DNA from: Mesorhizobium terrae
Lineage (GTDB): Bacteria > Pseudomonadota > Alphaproteobacteria > Rhizobiales > Rhizobiaceae
Assembly: GCF_008727715.1 (NCBI RefSeq)
Contig: NZ_CP044218.1
Span: forward strand, 2,621,501-2,685,500
Length of the DNA: 64,000 nucleotides
Direction: 5' to 3'
Of the stretch, positions 8,484 through 16,872 are shown piece after piece. The translations under genes and the position numbers were made by a program. The notes below the pieces were generated by a model. That model was not told the origin of the DNA. It saw only the letters and a list, made by a program, of their open reading frames with translations, and searched no databases. The stretch's first letter is position 1; each line of letters opens with the position of its first letter.

Positions 8484-8951
8484 TCAGGCTGAAAGCAGGG
8501 CTTCCAAGCGATCCCAGCTCTCGACCGCGCCGGCTTCGGCTCCTGACTGCACCATGCCGTCGCGCGCTTCGACCGACTGGAATACCGACTGCGCCACGAC
8601 CCTGGTGCTGCCGCCGACTTCCTCGAAGGTGACGGTCTCGAGCAGCACATGGCCGGGCATGCCCTCGAATTCGAAGGTGCGCACGATGCGCGAAGGGGCG
8701 GTGGCTTCATGATGCACGCCATGGAAGCCGTATTCGTTGCCTTGCTTGTCGCGCTGCACGAAACGCCAGATGCCGCCCTGCCTCGGTTCGAACTTGTCGA
8801 TCGTCGTCGTCAGCCAGGCGGGACCCCACCAGTTCGGGATCGCTTGCGGGTCGGTGAAAACGGCAAAGATACGCTCGCGCGGCGCGTTGAATGTTCGCGT
8901 CAGGACAATTTCCTGCTTGCCCGGCTCGGCGGTAAAGGTGGTTTTGGACAT
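8484..8951 (-). CDS. SRPBCC/AHSA1-domain protein
   Basis: 155 residues forming one START/Bet v1-like domain. The AHSA1 hallmarks are visible: an N-terminal strand ending in LTRTFNAPRERIFAVFTDP, then NWWGPAWLTT and GGIWRFV, and a C-terminal helix ending SWDRLEALL. ATG at 8951 (MSKTTF) follows GGAG with good spacing. The domain binds small hydrophobic ligands; no enzymatic residues can be assigned. It lies directly downstream of an ArsR-type regulator on the same strand, a recurrent bacterial pairing in which the regulator controls the AHSA1 gene. Its ligand is unknown. Confidence 0.88.
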   Translation of the reverse strand: MSKTTFTAEPGKQEIVLTRTFNAPRERIFAVFTDPQAIPNWWGPAWLTTTIDKFEPRQGGIWRFVQRDKQGNEYGFHGVHHEATAPSRIVRTFEFEGMPGHVLLETVTFEEVGGSTRVVAQSVFQSVEARDGMVQSGAEAGAVESWDRLEALLSA

Positions 8952-9011
8952 GATTACTTCTCCACTCACAAATAAAAACAATAGGTTGAGTTAGTTCGAC
9001 CGGTGCCGGCG

Positions 9012-9350
9012 CTAATTCTTGCTGGCCTTGGTCGCCGCTTCGATGTCGTTCAGGAAAGCGTCGAGGCGATCGAAGCTTGCTTCCCAGTGGGTGCGGCAAT
9101 TCCATACCCACTCGGCGACTTCTTTCAGCGCCCCACTCTCAAGGTGACAGTGGCGGCGCTGCGCCTCGCGGGTCTGCGAAACCAGCGAGGCCTGCTGAAG
9201 CACTTTCAGGTGCTTCGAGATGGTCGGCAGCCGAAGGTCGAACGGCTCCGCCAATTCGTTGACGGTGGCATCGCTCTTGGCCAACCGCATCAGGATGGCC
9301 CTGCGTGTCGGATCGGCGAGCGCATGGAAGGCGAGGCTGAGTTGGTCCAT
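9012..9350 (-). CDS. ArsR-family transcriptional regulator
   Basis: 112 residues, a compact winged helix. LADPTRRAILMRLAKSD and the recognition helix PTISKHLKVLQQASLV (about residues 43-58) are typical of ArsR/SmtB proteins. It lacks the ELCVC-type metal site, so it probably belongs to the non-metal subgroup that accompanies AHSA1-domain genes. It is 60 bp upstream of that gene and presumably co-transcribed. A 24-bp near-perfect palindrome covers the region just ahead of its own start codon, so negative autoregulation is likely. Confidence 0.92.
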   Translation of the reverse strand: MDQLSLAFHALADPTRRAILMRLAKSDATVNELAEPFDLRLPTISKHLKVLQQASLVSQTREAQRRHCHLESGALKEVAEWVWNCRTHWEASFDRLDAFLNDIEAATKASKN

Positions 9351-9357
9351 TATTTTT

Positions 9358-9381
9358 CCGATTGGCTAATTAGCTAATCGG
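9358..9381. promoter_or_regulatory. 24-bp near-perfect palindrome, probable ArsR operator
   Basis: The sequence is symmetric with a single mismatched pair; the core is GCTAATTAGC (9365-9374), flanked by CCGATT and AATCGG. It ends 7 bases before the ATG of the ArsR-type gene, so a bound repressor would cover both promoter and ribosome-binding region. Confidence 0.8.
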
Positions 9382-9431
9382 TAAAATAGGAAGAAAAATT
9401 CGATTGTCAAGCGACCGCGATGCGTGCGGGG

Positions 9432-9451
9432 GAGATGAGAATTTTCATCTC
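9432..9451. promoter_or_regulatory. 20-bp palindrome between the ArsR and FkbM genes
   Basis: GAGATGAGAATTTTCATCTC is palindromic except for one pair. It lies in the 290-bp divergent region, 190 bp upstream of the chosen FkbM start. It may be an operator or a small hairpin. I see no other gene in this intergenic stretch. Confidence 0.4.
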
Positions 9452-9640
9452 ATGTCAGCGCTCCAGAGCGCGCGTGCGCGGGGTGCCCGGTCTGTAACGG
9501 CAGGCAATTTTCGAGGCTTAAGCGCCGTCAGGCCCAGCCGGTAAGGTTAATGATTGGTTTCCGAGCGAAACGGCGGCAAACATGGTTTATGGGCGAAGGG
9601 TGGCAAGGGCTGCGTTCAGGGAAAGCCTTGGGGTGGGCAG

Positions 9641-10651
9641 ATGACATCGTATTTGGAGGCGATCTCGGATATTGAACCGCGCATGCTGAAGCCTTCTGCA
9701 AAAGACATCGTCATCGACGCGCGAAGCGGGCGCATCAGCGGCGCCGGCCTGCGCGAGGGCATAGCGCTGACCACGCTGCGGCTGGCGATGCGGGTGCTCA
9801 TGCCCCTGCGCCAGTTTGGCTTTTCCTACGTGGCGCGCACGGTGCGCACGCTGCTGCCCAGTCGCCGGCCGATGATTTTCAGCCTGGCGCCCGGGGCGCT
9901 GATGCGTGTTCCTTATTGCGATGCCTATTGGTCGATCCTGCTGCTGCCGGGGTACTCCTACGAGCACTCCACCGTCGTGCTCCTGGAGGCGGCGCGCGAC
10001 ATCGACTACGGCTTCGTCGACGGCGGTGCCAATTATGGCTACTGGTCGATCCTGGCGAGCGGTCCCGAGGCCGGCGGCAAGGCAGCGGTCGCGGTGGAGG
10101 CGGCGCCGGACACGTTCAGGGTGCTGGAAGACAACCGGGTCCTGAACGACAGCCGGTTCAGCGTGCTCAACAGGGCGATCGGCGCAACCAGCGGTCAGCA
10201 TGTGCGCATTTTCGGCGCCAAGCACGAAGCGCGTACGACGGTCGATCCCGCCGACGGCTCCAGGCCGATCCTCGAATGCGACACGATCAGCCTCGACGAT
10301 ATCGCGGCGCTGCCGCAGTTCGCGGGGCTGGACAAGTTCATCGTCAAGCTCGACGTCGAGGGCGTGGAGATCGCGGCTTTTTCCGGCGCGGCGCGGCTGC
10401 TCGCCGGCGATACCGTCTTCGTCTACGAGGATCATGGGTCCGATCTCGATCACGCCACCACGCGCCATGCGCTGGACGTGCTGAAGCTGCGCGTCTTCTG
10501 GCTGGGCCGGGGCCGGCGCCAGGAAATCACTTCGCCGACGCAGCTTGCGGCGATCAAGAAATCGCGTCGCTTCGGCTACGACATGGTCGCCACCAACAGC
10601 CCGTTCTGGATCGAGCGGCTGGAACGACTGGTCGACGGGTCGCCGGAATAA
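9641..10651 (+). CDS. FkbM-family SAM-dependent methyltransferase
   Basis: 336 residues from ATG at 9641; a longer start at 9554 is possible but adds a glycine/lysine-rich stretch unlike the family. The methyltransferase FkbM domain is clear: YGFVDGGANYGYWSILAS (SAM-binding motif I), VAVEAAPDTFRVLEDN (motif II) and FIVKLDVEGVEIAAFSGA near the C-terminus. FkbM enzymes O-methylate sugars, glycans or secondary metabolites. There is no glycosyltransferase or polysaccharide cluster beside it, so the acceptor is unknown. It stands alone between an ArsR unit and the hydroxyproline genes. Confidence 0.85.
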   Translation: MTSYLEAISDIEPRMLKPSAKDIVIDARSGRISGAGLREGIALTTLRLAMRVLMPLRQFGFSYVARTVRTLLPSRRPMIFSLAPGALMRVPYCDAYWSILLLPGYSYEHSTVVLLEAARDIDYGFVDGGANYGYWSILASGPEAGGKAAVAVEAAPDTFRVLEDNRVLNDSRFSVLNRAIGATSGQHVRIFGAKHEARTTVDPADGSRPILECDTISLDDIAALPQFAGLDKFIVKLDVEGVEIAAFSGAARLLAGDTVFVYEDHGSDLDHATTRHALDVLKLRVFWLGRGRRQEITSPTQLAAIKKSRRFGYDMVATNSPFWIERLERLVDGSPE

Positions 10652-10786
10652 CCGTTCCGGCCTCGCATTCTCTAGCCCAGCCTCCTGCGTGCCGACGGTC
10701 CGTCGGCGGGATATCGCTGTGTCCCGCATCCGGATGGCGGGGATAACTCCGGAACTTGTTGATCCATCTGGCGACGGGACGTATTT

Positions 10787-10802
10787 CTCTTGTCGACAAG
10801 AG
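10787..10802. promoter_or_regulatory. Perfect 16-bp palindrome (TTGTCGACAA core) at the GntR gene, probable autoregulatory operator
   Basis: CTCTTGTCGACAAGAG is fully symmetric and lies just before the GntR-type start; its right half includes the AAGAGGA ribosome-binding region. The core TTGTCGACAA fits the TTGTnnACAA pattern common for FadR/FCD-type GntR regulators and recurs at 11532-11541. Confidence 0.8.
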
Positions 10803-10811
10803 GATTGCCAG

Positions 10812-11516
10812 ATGACCGATGCCGACTCCAATTCCGCCCCCGAGCGCAAGCGCGGCTCCGGCGTCAAAATGGTCTACGACCTTTTGCGCGACGAGATCCT
10901 CGATCTGGTGCTGCCGCCGGGAAGCCCGATCGACGAAGTGCAATTGGCCGAGCGTTTCAAGATGTCGCGTACGCCGATCCGCGAGGCGCTGGTGCGGCTG
11001 TCGGGAGAGGGGCTGATCGACACGCTGCCCAACCGCTCGACCATGGTGTCGAACATCGACTTCCTGAACATGCACACCTATTTCGACGCGCTGGTGCTGA
11101 TGTACCGCGTCACCACGCGGCTGGCGGCCGAGCATCACCGGGCCGAAGACCTTGAGACGATCCGCGCGCTGCAGGTCGAATTCGCCGCCGCCGTTGAGGC
11201 GCAGGACGCGCTGGCGATGATCGCCACCAATGCGGCGCTGCATTCGGCGATTTCGGAGGCCGGGCGCAATCCTTACTTCACCAGCCTGTTCAACCGGCTG
11301 CTCGATGAGGGGCGGCGCATCCTCAGACTCTATTACCAGTCCTATGACGACCGCCTGCCGCAGCGTTTCGTCGACGAGCACGAGGACATGATCGCCGTCA
11401 TCGCCGCCCGCGACGTCGAGGCAGCGGATCGTCTGGGCAAGGCGCATGGCGAGCAGATCGTGCATCAGATCCAGAAGCTTTTCACCCGTGGCGAGCGGCT
11501 GGACATAGCGCTCTGA
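10812..11516 (+). CDS. GntR-family (FCD domain) regulator, probable repressor of hydroxyproline catabolism
   Basis: 234 residues. The N-terminal winged helix (LAERFKMSRTPIREALVRL, around residues 45-63) is followed by an all-helical FCD ligand domain with the metal-binding pattern of acidic and histidine residues (LHSAISEAGRNPYF, and HEDMIAVIAARD near the end). The ATG at 10812 is preceded by AAGAGGA. In Sinorhizobium meliloti the hydroxyproline genes are repressed by a GntR-type protein, HypR. The gene order here, directly ahead of hydroxyproline-degrading enzymes, makes the same role likely. Matching palindromes lie before this gene and before the next one. Confidence 0.9.
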   Translation: MTDADSNSAPERKRGSGVKMVYDLLRDEILDLVLPPGSPIDEVQLAERFKMSRTPIREALVRLSGEGLIDTLPNRSTMVSNIDFLNMHTYFDALVLMYRVTTRLAAEHHRAEDLETIRALQVEFAAAVEAQDALAMIATNAALHSAISEAGRNPYFTSLFNRLLDEGRRILRLYYQSYDDRLPQRFVDEHEDMIAVIAARDVEAADRLGKAHGEQIVHQIQKLFTRGERLDIAL

Positions 11517-11520
11517 CCAT

Positions 11521-11562
11521 TTGTCGATTTCTTGTCGACAAATAAAATGCAACGTGTATATT
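11521..11562 (+). promoter_or_regulatory. Promoter/operator of the hydroxyproline deaminase gene
   Basis: TTGTCGACAA (11532-11541) repeats the core palindrome found at the GntR gene, and a half-copy TTGTCGA lies at 11521-11527. A possible -10 element TATATT sits at 11557-11562, which would put the palindrome over the -35 region. GntR repression is inferred. Confidence 0.7.
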
Positions 11563-11634
11563 GAGTGTCGAGAGCGTGAGCCGCGCCATGGCGTCGCGAT
11601 CCGCCCCGACCCGACAAGCCCAGAGGAGTTTGAC

Positions 11635-12597
11635 ATGAAGGCCAAGATTTTCTCCGGCGTAATCCCCGCGCTGATGACCCCGTGCAAGGCAGACCGCAGC
11701 CCCGATTTCGATGCGCTGGTGCGCAAGGGCAAGGAACTGATCGCGCAGGGCATGTCGGCGGTCGTCTATTGCGGCTCCATGGGCGACTGGCCGCTGCTGA
11801 CCGACGCAGAGCGCATGGAGGGCGTGGAGCGCCTGGTGAAGGCCGGCGTGCCGGTCATCGTCGGCACCGGCGCCATCAACAGCGCCTCGGCGGTTGCCCA
11901 TGCTGCGCATGCCCAGAAGGTCGGCGCCCACGGCCTGATGGTCATCCCGCGCGTGCTGTCGCGCGGTCCGTCGCTGACTGCCCAGAAGGCGCATTTCAAG
12001 GCGATCCTGTCGGCGGCCCCCGATCTGCCGGCTGTCATCTACAACAGCCCCTATTACGGTTTCGCCACCCGCGCCGACCTGTTCTTCGCGCTGCGCGCTG
12101 AACATAAGAACCTCGTCGGCTTCAAGGAATTCGGCGGTAATGCCGACATGCGTTATGCGGCCGAGAACATCACCAGCCGCGACGATGGCGTGTCGCTGAT
12201 GATCGGCGTCGACACGGCCGTCTTCCACGGTTTCGTCAATTGCGGCGCGACGGGTGCCATCACCGGCATCGGCAATGTGCTGCCGAAGGAAGTGATCCAT
12301 CTCTGCAACCTGTCACAGGCCGCCGCCGCCGGCGAGGTCGATGCGCGCCAGCGGGCGCTGGAACTGGAGCAGGCGCTGGCCGTGCTGTCGTCCTTCGACG
12401 AAGGCCCGGACCTCGTCCTCTACTTCAAGCACATGATGGTGCTGAAGGGTGACAAGGAATACACGCTCCACTTCAACGAGACCGACGCCCTGACCGACAG
12501 CCAGCGCGGCTATTGCGAGGCGCAGTTCAAGCTGTTCAACAGCTGGTATGGCGAATGGAGCAAGCTCCCCGGCGCTGTGCAGAAGTACAAGGGCTGA
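11635..12597 (+). CDS. DapA/DHDPS-family protein, probable 1-pyrroline-4-hydroxy-2-carboxylate deaminase
   Basis: 320 residues with a class I aldolase TIM-barrel. The Schiff-base lysine is in VGFKEFGG (Lys164) and the conserved tyrosine in IYNSPYYG (Tyr136). ATG at 11635 follows GAGGAG. Family members include dihydrodipicolinate synthase and N-acetylneuraminate lyase, but the flanking epimerase, FAD D-amino-acid dehydrogenase and ketoglutarate-semialdehyde dehydrogenase point to the hydroxyproline deaminase step (HypD of S. meliloti): pyrroline-4-hydroxy-2-carboxylate to 2-oxoglutarate semialdehyde plus ammonia. The assignment rests on context. Confidence 0.87.
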   Translation: MKAKIFSGVIPALMTPCKADRSPDFDALVRKGKELIAQGMSAVVYCGSMGDWPLLTDAERMEGVERLVKAGVPVIVGTGAINSASAVAHAAHAQKVGAHGLMVIPRVLSRGPSLTAQKAHFKAILSAAPDLPAVIYNSPYYGFATRADLFFALRAEHKNLVGFKEFGGNADMRYAAENITSRDDGVSLMIGVDTAVFHGFVNCGATGAITGIGNVLPKEVIHLCNLSQAAAAGEVDARQRALELEQALAVLSSFDEGPDLVLYFKHMMVLKGDKEYTLHFNETDALTDSQRGYCEAQFKLFNSWYGEWSKLPGAVQKYKG

Positions 12598-12617
12598 TCC
12601 CGGATTTGCCGAACGAC

Positions 12618-12646
12618 GAAAAAGCTCGCGTTTCGCGGGCTTTTTC
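12618..12646 (+). terminator. Rho-independent terminator between the deaminase and the semialdehyde dehydrogenase
   Basis: GAAAAAGCTCGCG and CGCGGGCTTTTTC form a 13-bp stem with one G-U-type pair and a 3-base loop, ending in a T-run, 20 bp after the stop codon. It should reduce or end transcription before the next gene, which then needs read-through or its own promoter. The 212 bp that follow hold no recognisable gene or operator copy. Confidence 0.85.
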
Positions 12647-12858
12647 CTGGCCGACGCGCAATTGTGAGCGCTGCGGCGGCGGTCGCCGTTTCCAGGTAGC
12701 GGCGGCTTTTCGTTTCAGAAGGCTTGCTGGTTGATTTCGGCAAGGCCGGGCGCGATGCTTTCGACGCCGGCATTGGCGTGTGTCGCAAAGGCATGGCGCA
12801 AACTGGTTGGCTGCTGCGTTGCTGCCTGTACCTCCGTTTATTTGAAAGGAATCGGTAG

Positions 12859-14376
12859 ATGAGCTTCACTCCGAAGGGAAAGCACCTTGTCGCGGGCGCA
12901 TGGCTGGATGGAGTGGGCACCTTCGCCAGCACTCCGGCTCATGGCCCCGCGCATGACTTTGCCGCCGGTTCGACCGAACTGGTCAACCGCGCCTGCGAAG
13001 CCGCCGAGGATGCCTTCTGGAGTTATGGCTACGCCTCGCGCAAGGAACGCGCCGCATTCCTGCGCGCCATCGCCGACGAGATCGAAGCCCGTGCCGCCGA
13101 GATCACCGAGATCGGCAGCCAGGAGACCGGCTTGCCCGAAGCGCGCCTGCAAGGCGAACGCGACCGCACCACCGGCCAGCTCCGGCTGTTTGCCGACTAT
13201 ATCGAGAAGGGCGATTATCTCGACCGTCGCCAGGACGCGGCGATGCCTGCTCGCCAGCCGGCGCCGCGTCCGGAAATCAGGCTGATCCAGCGGCCGATCG
13301 GCCCGGTGGCCGTGTTCGGCGCCTCGAACTTCCCGCTCGCCTTTTCGACCGCCGGTGGCGATACTGCGGCGGCGCTCGCCGCAGGCTGCCCCGTGGTGGT
13401 GAAGGGGCATTCGGCGCATCCCGGCACCGGCGAGATCGTCGCGCAGGCCATCGAGGCGGCGATTGCCAAAACCGGTGTGCATCCGGGCGTGTTTTCGCTG
13501 ATCCAGGGCGGCAGCCGCGAGGTCGGCCATGCGCTGGTGCAGCATCCGCTGATCAAGGCCGTGGGTTTCACCGGTTCGCTTGCCGGCGGCCGCGCTCTGT
13601 TCGACCTGTGCGCACAACGTCCGGAGCCGATCCCGTTCTTTGGCGAGCTCGGCTCGGTCAACCCGATGATGATGTTGCCGGAAGCGCTCAAGGCACGCGC
13701 CGAAGCGCTAGGGCAGGGCTGGGCAGGGTCGCTGACGATGGGCGCCGGCCAGTTCTGCACCAATCCCGGCATCGCGGTGGTGATCGACGGCGCTGATGCC
13801 GACCGTTTCGCCGGCGCGGCGGTCGAGGCACTCGCCAAGGTCGGTCCGCAGACCATGCTGACCGACGGCATCGCCAAGGCCTATCATGACGGCACGGAGC
13901 GGTTTTCAACGCGCAATACGCTGAAGCCGCTGCTGATGACGCAATCCTCGGGCCGCTCGGCCACCCCCAATCTGTTCGAGACGACGGGTGCGCGCTTCGT
14001 CTCCGACCACGCGCTGGGCGAGGAAGTTTTCGGGCCGCTCGGCCTGGTGGTGCGGGTCGGTTCGCTGGACGAGATGGAACAGATCGCGCGCGGCTTTGAC
14101 GGCCAATTGACCGCGACCATCCACATGGATGCCGGCGATCTCGACGCCGCACGACGCCTGCGCCCGGTGCTGGAGCGCAAGGCCGGTCGCGTGCTGGTCA
14201 ACGGCTTCCCGACCGGCGTGGAAGTGGTCGATTCCATGGTGCATGGCGGGCCTTATCCGGCCTCGACCAATTTCGGCGCGACCAGTGTCGGCACCATGTC
14301 GATCCGCCGGTTCCTGCGCCCGGTGTCCTATCAGAACATGCCAGAAGAGCTGTTGCCCGAGGATTTCCTCGGCTGA
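12859..14376 (+). CDS. 2-oxoglutarate semialdehyde dehydrogenase (aldehyde dehydrogenase family)
   Basis: 505 residues with a complete aldehyde dehydrogenase active site: Asn157 (GASNFPLAF), Lys182, Glu263 (FGELGSVNP) and nucleophile Cys300 (GQFCTNPG). The GELGSVNP and GQFCTNPG forms are typical of the NADP-preferring ketoglutarate-semialdehyde dehydrogenase group that works in hydroxyproline and pentose or aldarate breakdown. It converts 2-oxoglutarate semialdehyde to 2-oxoglutarate, the last step of the pathway (HypH role). GAAAGGA precedes the ATG. It follows the deaminase gene and its terminator. Confidence 0.92.
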   Translation: MSFTPKGKHLVAGAWLDGVGTFASTPAHGPAHDFAAGSTELVNRACEAAEDAFWSYGYASRKERAAFLRAIADEIEARAAEITEIGSQETGLPEARLQGERDRTTGQLRLFADYIEKGDYLDRRQDAAMPARQPAPRPEIRLIQRPIGPVAVFGASNFPLAFSTAGGDTAAALAAGCPVVVKGHSAHPGTGEIVAQAIEAAIAKTGVHPGVFSLIQGGSREVGHALVQHPLIKAVGFTGSLAGGRALFDLCAQRPEPIPFFGELGSVNPMMMLPEALKARAEALGQGWAGSLTMGAGQFCTNPGIAVVIDGADADRFAGAAVEALAKVGPQTMLTDGIAKAYHDGTERFSTRNTLKPLLMTQSSGRSATPNLFETTGARFVSDHALGEEVFGPLGLVVRVGSLDEMEQIARGFDGQLTATIHMDAGDLDAARRLRPVLERKAGRVLVNGFPTGVEVVDSMVHGGPYPASTNFGATSVGTMSIRRFLRPVSYQNMPEELLPEDFLG

Positions 14377-14442
14377 TCGGGCCGCTCCGCTCCGCGCAGG
14401 GTTTCCGCGCGGGGCGGCCGGGCAATCGTCGCCGAAATCGGT

Positions 14443-14480
14443 ATTCAAATATTTTTTGTATACTGTTTGTATTTTTGAAT
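14443..14480 (+). promoter_or_regulatory. AT-rich promoter/operator upstream of the D-amino-acid dehydrogenase gene
   Basis: In the 206-bp gap before the FAD enzyme an AT-rich island stands out from GC-rich surroundings. ATTCAAA (14443-14449) and TTTGAAT (14474-14480) are inverted around TTGTATACTG (14456-14465), which resembles the TTGTnnACAA pattern of the upstream GntR sites in its left half. It is probably a second regulated promoter of the cluster. Confidence 0.5.
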
Positions 14481-14582
14481 TGATTTGTAGGCGGCGACGC
14501 GGAATAGTGCATTGCCGTCAGCGGGCAGACCCATGCAGAGAGGGTATGTGAGAATGCGGAAATTCCTGGCGGACATGCGCTG

Positions 14583-15824
14583 ATGGCCGAAGCCGGCGTC
14601 ATAATCATCGGAGCGGGGGTCGTCGGGCTCTCGGCGGCGATTGTCGCGCAGGCACGCGGGCTCTCGGTCACGGTGCTGGACCGCGAAGGCCCGGCCGCCG
14701 GCGCTTCCGCCGGCAATGCCGGCGCATTCGCCTTCACCGACATCCTGCCGCTGGCATCGCCGGGTATCCTGAAGAAAGCGCCGAAATGGCTGCTCGATCC
14801 GCTCGGTCCGCTGTCGGTGCCGCCCGGCTATGCGCTTCAGATCGCGCCGTGGATGTTCCGTTTCTGGCGAGCCTGTTCGCCAACGCGCGTTGCCCATTCG
14901 ACGACGGCGCAAACGGCACTGATGGATTTGTCGAAGGCCGAGCTTGAGCCGTTCCTGCGGCAGACCGGCACGATGCCGATGCTGCGCAAGGACGGCAATC
15001 TGCAGGTTTATGAAGGCGAGGCGGAACTCAAGGCCTCGCTGCCCGGCTGGCAGGCGCGCGCAGAGCATGGGATAGAGTTTCGTCATCTCGACGCGGCCGG
15101 CATGGCCGAAATCCAGCCCGGCCTCGCTCCCCGCTTCACCCACGGCACTTTTACGCCCGGATGGTTTTCGATTTCCGATCCCCGGCTCTACACGCTGGCG
15201 CTGGCCGCGCACTTTCATGCGGCGGGCGGCGTGATCGAACGCGCCGAGGTGACGGCACTGCGTTCGCTTGAGGACGGGGTCGAGGTTGTTACCGCTGATG
15301 GCGGCATGCGGCGTGCCGCCAAGGTGGTGCTGGCGGCCGGCGCCTTCTCGCAGCGGATCGCGCGGACCATTGGAGAGAATATTCCACTGGAGACCGAGCG
15401 TGGCTACAACACCACGCTGCCTGCCGACGCCTTTGACCTGCGCACCCAGGTGACCTTCGGCGGGCACGGCTTCGTCGTCACCCGTCTTTCGACCGGCATC
15501 CGCGTCGGCGGGGCGGTCGAACTCGGCGGGCTGCAGCGCGCGCCGAACTTCCGCCGGTCAGAGGCCATGCTGAAAAAGGCGCAGGCTTTCTTGCCTGGCC
15601 TCAAGCCGGGCGGCGGGGTGCAATGGATGGGCTTCCGTCCGTCGCTGCCGGACAGCCTGCCGGCCATCGGTTATGCGCGTGCCACGCCGCGCGTCGTCCA
15701 TGCATTCGGCCACGGCCATCTCGGCCTGACCCAATCGGCGGGCACTGCCCGGATCGTCGCCGATCTGTTGACCGGCAAGGCGCCCGCCATCGACATCGCA
15801 CCCTTCTCGCCTCAAAGATTCTGA
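14583..15824 (+). CDS. FAD-dependent D-amino-acid (D-hydroxyproline) dehydrogenase
   Basis: 413 residues of the DAO/DadA family. The N-terminal FAD-binding loop VIIIGAGVVGLSAA (residues 6-19) is followed by GASAGNAGAF, typical of DadA-like proteins, and the C-terminal GHGHLGLTQSAGTA that closes over FAD. It lies 14 bp before 4-hydroxyproline epimerase, so it most likely oxidises cis-4-hydroxy-D-proline to pyrroline-4-hydroxy-2-carboxylate (HypO role). Electrons would pass to the respiratory chain or to oxygen. D-proline or other D-amino acids remain possible substrates. Confidence 0.9.
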   Translation: MAEAGVIIIGAGVVGLSAAIVAQARGLSVTVLDREGPAAGASAGNAGAFAFTDILPLASPGILKKAPKWLLDPLGPLSVPPGYALQIAPWMFRFWRACSPTRVAHSTTAQTALMDLSKAELEPFLRQTGTMPMLRKDGNLQVYEGEAELKASLPGWQARAEHGIEFRHLDAAGMAEIQPGLAPRFTHGTFTPGWFSISDPRLYTLALAAHFHAAGGVIERAEVTALRSLEDGVEVVTADGGMRRAAKVVLAAGAFSQRIARTIGENIPLETERGYNTTLPADAFDLRTQVTFGGHGFVVTRLSTGIRVGGAVELGGLQRAPNFRRSEAMLKKAQAFLPGLKPGGGVQWMGFRPSLPDSLPAIGYARATPRVVHAFGHGHLGLTQSAGTARIVADLLTGKAPAIDIAPFSPQRF

Positions 15825-15838
15825 CAAAGGTCCCGGCC

Positions 15839-16840
15839 ATGGCCAACCACACATTCTCGTGCATCGACGGACACACCTGCGGAAATCCCGTCCGCCTCGT
15901 TTCGGGCGGCGGCCCGCGCCTGGAAGGCGCGACCATGCTGGAAAAGCGCGCGCACTTCCTGCGTGAGTTCGACTGGATCCGCACCGGCCTGATGTTCGAG
16001 CCGCGCGGCCACGACATGATGTCAGGCTCGATCCTCTATCCGCCGACGCGCCCGGATTGCGATGTGGCGGTGCTGTTCATCGAGACGTCGGGTTGCCTGC
16101 CGATGTGCGGCCACGGCACCATCGGCACCATCACCATGGGAATTGAAAACGGTCTGATCACGCCGCGCGAGCCGGGCAAACTGTCGATCGACGCGCCGGC
16201 CGGCAAGGTCGACATCACCTATCGCCAGGAGGGCCGCTTCGTCGAGGAAGTGCGGCTGACCAATGTTCCGGGCTTCCTCTATGCCGAGGGCCTGACCGCA
16301 GAGGTCGAGGGCCTTGGCGAGATCGTCGTTGACGTCGCTTATGGCGGCAATTTCTACGCCATCGTCGAGCCGCAAAAGAATTTCCGTGACATGGCCGACC
16401 ATACCGCCGGCGAACTGGTGGGTTGGAGCCCGAAGCTGCGCGCCGCGCTCAACGCAAAATATCAGTTCGTCCATCCGGAGCACCCGGAAATACAAGGCCT
16501 CAGCCACATCCTGTGGACCGGCAAGCCGACGAAAGCCGAGGCGCATGCCCGCAACGCCGTGTTCTATGGCGAGAAGGCTATCGACCGTTCGCCCTGCGGC
16601 ACCGGCACTTCGGCGCGCATGGCGCAGCTCGCCGCCAAGGGCAAGCTCAAGGTCGGCGACGAATTCGTCCATGAATCGATCATAGGCTCGCTGTTCAAGG
16701 GCAAGGTGGAAGCGGCGACGAAGGTGGCCGACCGGGAGGCGATCATTCCCTCCGTCGCCGGCTGGGCGCGGCAGACCGGTATCAACACCATCTTCATCGA
16801 CGATCGCGACCCCTTCGCCCACGGCTTCGTCGTGAAATAA
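15839..16840 (+). CDS. hypRE: 4-hydroxyproline 2-epimerase (proline racemase family)
   Basis: 333 residues. Both catalytic cysteines of the racemase/epimerase class are present: Cys90 in MCGHGTIG and Cys253 in SPCGTGTSA, forming the two-base thiol system that epimerises C2. True proline racemases and hydroxyproline epimerases share this pair. The setting between the FAD D-amino-acid dehydrogenase and other hydroxyproline genes indicates conversion of trans-4-hydroxy-L-proline to the cis-D form, the entry step of the pathway. ATG at 15839 is 14 bp after the previous stop. Confidence 0.93.
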   Translation: MANHTFSCIDGHTCGNPVRLVSGGGPRLEGATMLEKRAHFLREFDWIRTGLMFEPRGHDMMSGSILYPPTRPDCDVAVLFIETSGCLPMCGHGTIGTITMGIENGLITPREPGKLSIDAPAGKVDITYRQEGRFVEEVRLTNVPGFLYAEGLTAEVEGLGEIVVDVAYGGNFYAIVEPQKNFRDMADHTAGELVGWSPKLRAALNAKYQFVHPEHPEIQGLSHILWTGKPTKAEAHARNAVFYGEKAIDRSPCGTGTSARMAQLAAKGKLKVGDEFVHESIIGSLFKGKVEAATKVADREAIIPSVAGWARQTGINTIFIDDRDPFAHGFVVK

Positions 16841-16872
16841 GCGGTTTCGGTCCTTCCGGAGAGTTCGTTCCG

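Noticed and set aside
11635..12597. Calling the DapA-family gene dihydrodipicolinate synthase for lysine synthesis
   Set aside because: It has the fold and Schiff-base lysine, but the GntR control and hydroxyproline neighbours indicate a catabolic deaminase.
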